This document shows positions 63,962-64,000 of a stretch of 64,000 nucleotides of DNA, one piece after another. Source of the stretch: DSNY01 sp016861185. GTDB taxonomy: Bacteria; Pseudomonadota; Gammaproteobacteria; Burkholderiales; Burkholderiaceae_F. Below the pieces are notes generated by a model that saw nothing but the letters and a program-made list of their open reading frames with translations, had not been told where the DNA came from and searched no databases. The translations under genes and the position numbers were made by a program. The first letter of the stretch is position 1; every line of letters begins with the position of its first letter. The stretch covers positions 1 to 64,000 of the forward strand of contig SZOR01000004.1 of assembly GCA_030263275.1 (NCBI GenBank), given 5' to 3'.

Positions 63962-63988
63962 TTAGCACTCGTCACCTTCGAGTGCCAA
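63962..63988 (-). promoter_or_regulatory. CIRCE element (HrcA operator) upstream of rpoH
   Basis: TTGGCACTC, nine bases, GAGTGCTAA on the minus strand, which differs from the CIRCE consensus (TTAGCACTC-N9-GAGTGCTAA) at one base. It sits 25 bases before the rpoH start codon, and a TATGTC just upstream (63990-63995, minus strand) could be the -10, so HrcA would block transcription start. Confidence 0.88.
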
Positions 63989-64000
63989 GACATAGACTGC

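Overview
The window is a gene-dense stretch of a GC-rich chromosome. Several marks point to a betaproteobacterium, probably of the Burkholderiales/Rhodocyclales type. These are an S-adenosylhomocysteine (SAH) riboswitch in front of ahcY, a beta-type cytochrome c oxidase locus (small assembly peptide, DUF2970, DUF2909, SURF1), the block metK - two acyltransferases - dapF - DUF484 - xerC - CobW-like GTPase - DksA - hslVU, a PEP-CTERM protein, and a CIRCE-type operator upstream of rpoH. No tRNA, rRNA, CRISPR array, prophage or complete insertion sequence was seen. Many genes overlap by the ATGA or GTGA pattern, so most of the window reads as tightly packed operons.

Left part (1-20.6 kb): the activated-methyl cycle (metF fragment, riboswitch-controlled ahcY, metK) encloses an HD-GYP cyclic-di-GMP phosphodiesterase. 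On the plus strand come two lipid A-type acyltransferases, and after an outward-facing Ig-like lipoprotein gene, the chain dapF-DUF484-xerC-rlmI. A zinc-flavoured neighbourhood follows: a CobW/COG0523 GTPase with a histidine-rich loop and CxCC motif, a one-cysteine DksA, a LolD/FtsX-like ABC pair, a small four-cysteine secreted protein and a DUF3299 protein. A STAS-domain protein and the HslVU protease close this part.

Middle (20.6-38.3 kb): a Ca2+/Na+-type antiporter leads into a full six-gene Mrp (Pha/Mnh) Na+/H+ antiporter operon with fused MrpA-MrpB. A short AT-rich, REP-like palindrome lies across the mrpC-mrpD junction. A copper pair (DUF2946-like and PCuAC) faces a minus-strand group archease - rtcB - pncB. 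Then come an unusual triheme SoxX-SoxA fusion lipoprotein, a heavy-metal-binding domain protein, argB, a HAD nucleotidase, slmA, a PEP-CTERM trypsin-like protease and a MoeB/ThiF enzyme.

Right part (38.3-64 kb): a cell-envelope/glycolysis block (S41 protease, EnvC-like protein, gpmA) is divergent from rhodanese - grxC - secB - gpsA - LOG-family gene. trmL and comF face away from bioC. A strong-looking promoter precedes DUF2244 - coxB - coxA - small peptide - ctaG - DUF2970 - coxC. This operon is convergent with the prkA - yeaH - spoVR stress module. Oxidase assembly continues with surf1, a Sco-like membrane protein, ctaA, ctaB and sco. Two uncharacterised genes and rpoH, with terminator and CIRCE-like operator, end the window. 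The most notable points are the zinc-linked cluster, the orphan SoxX-SoxA fusion, the REP-like element that supplies a stop and a start codon inside the Mrp operon, and the CIRCE operator at rpoH.
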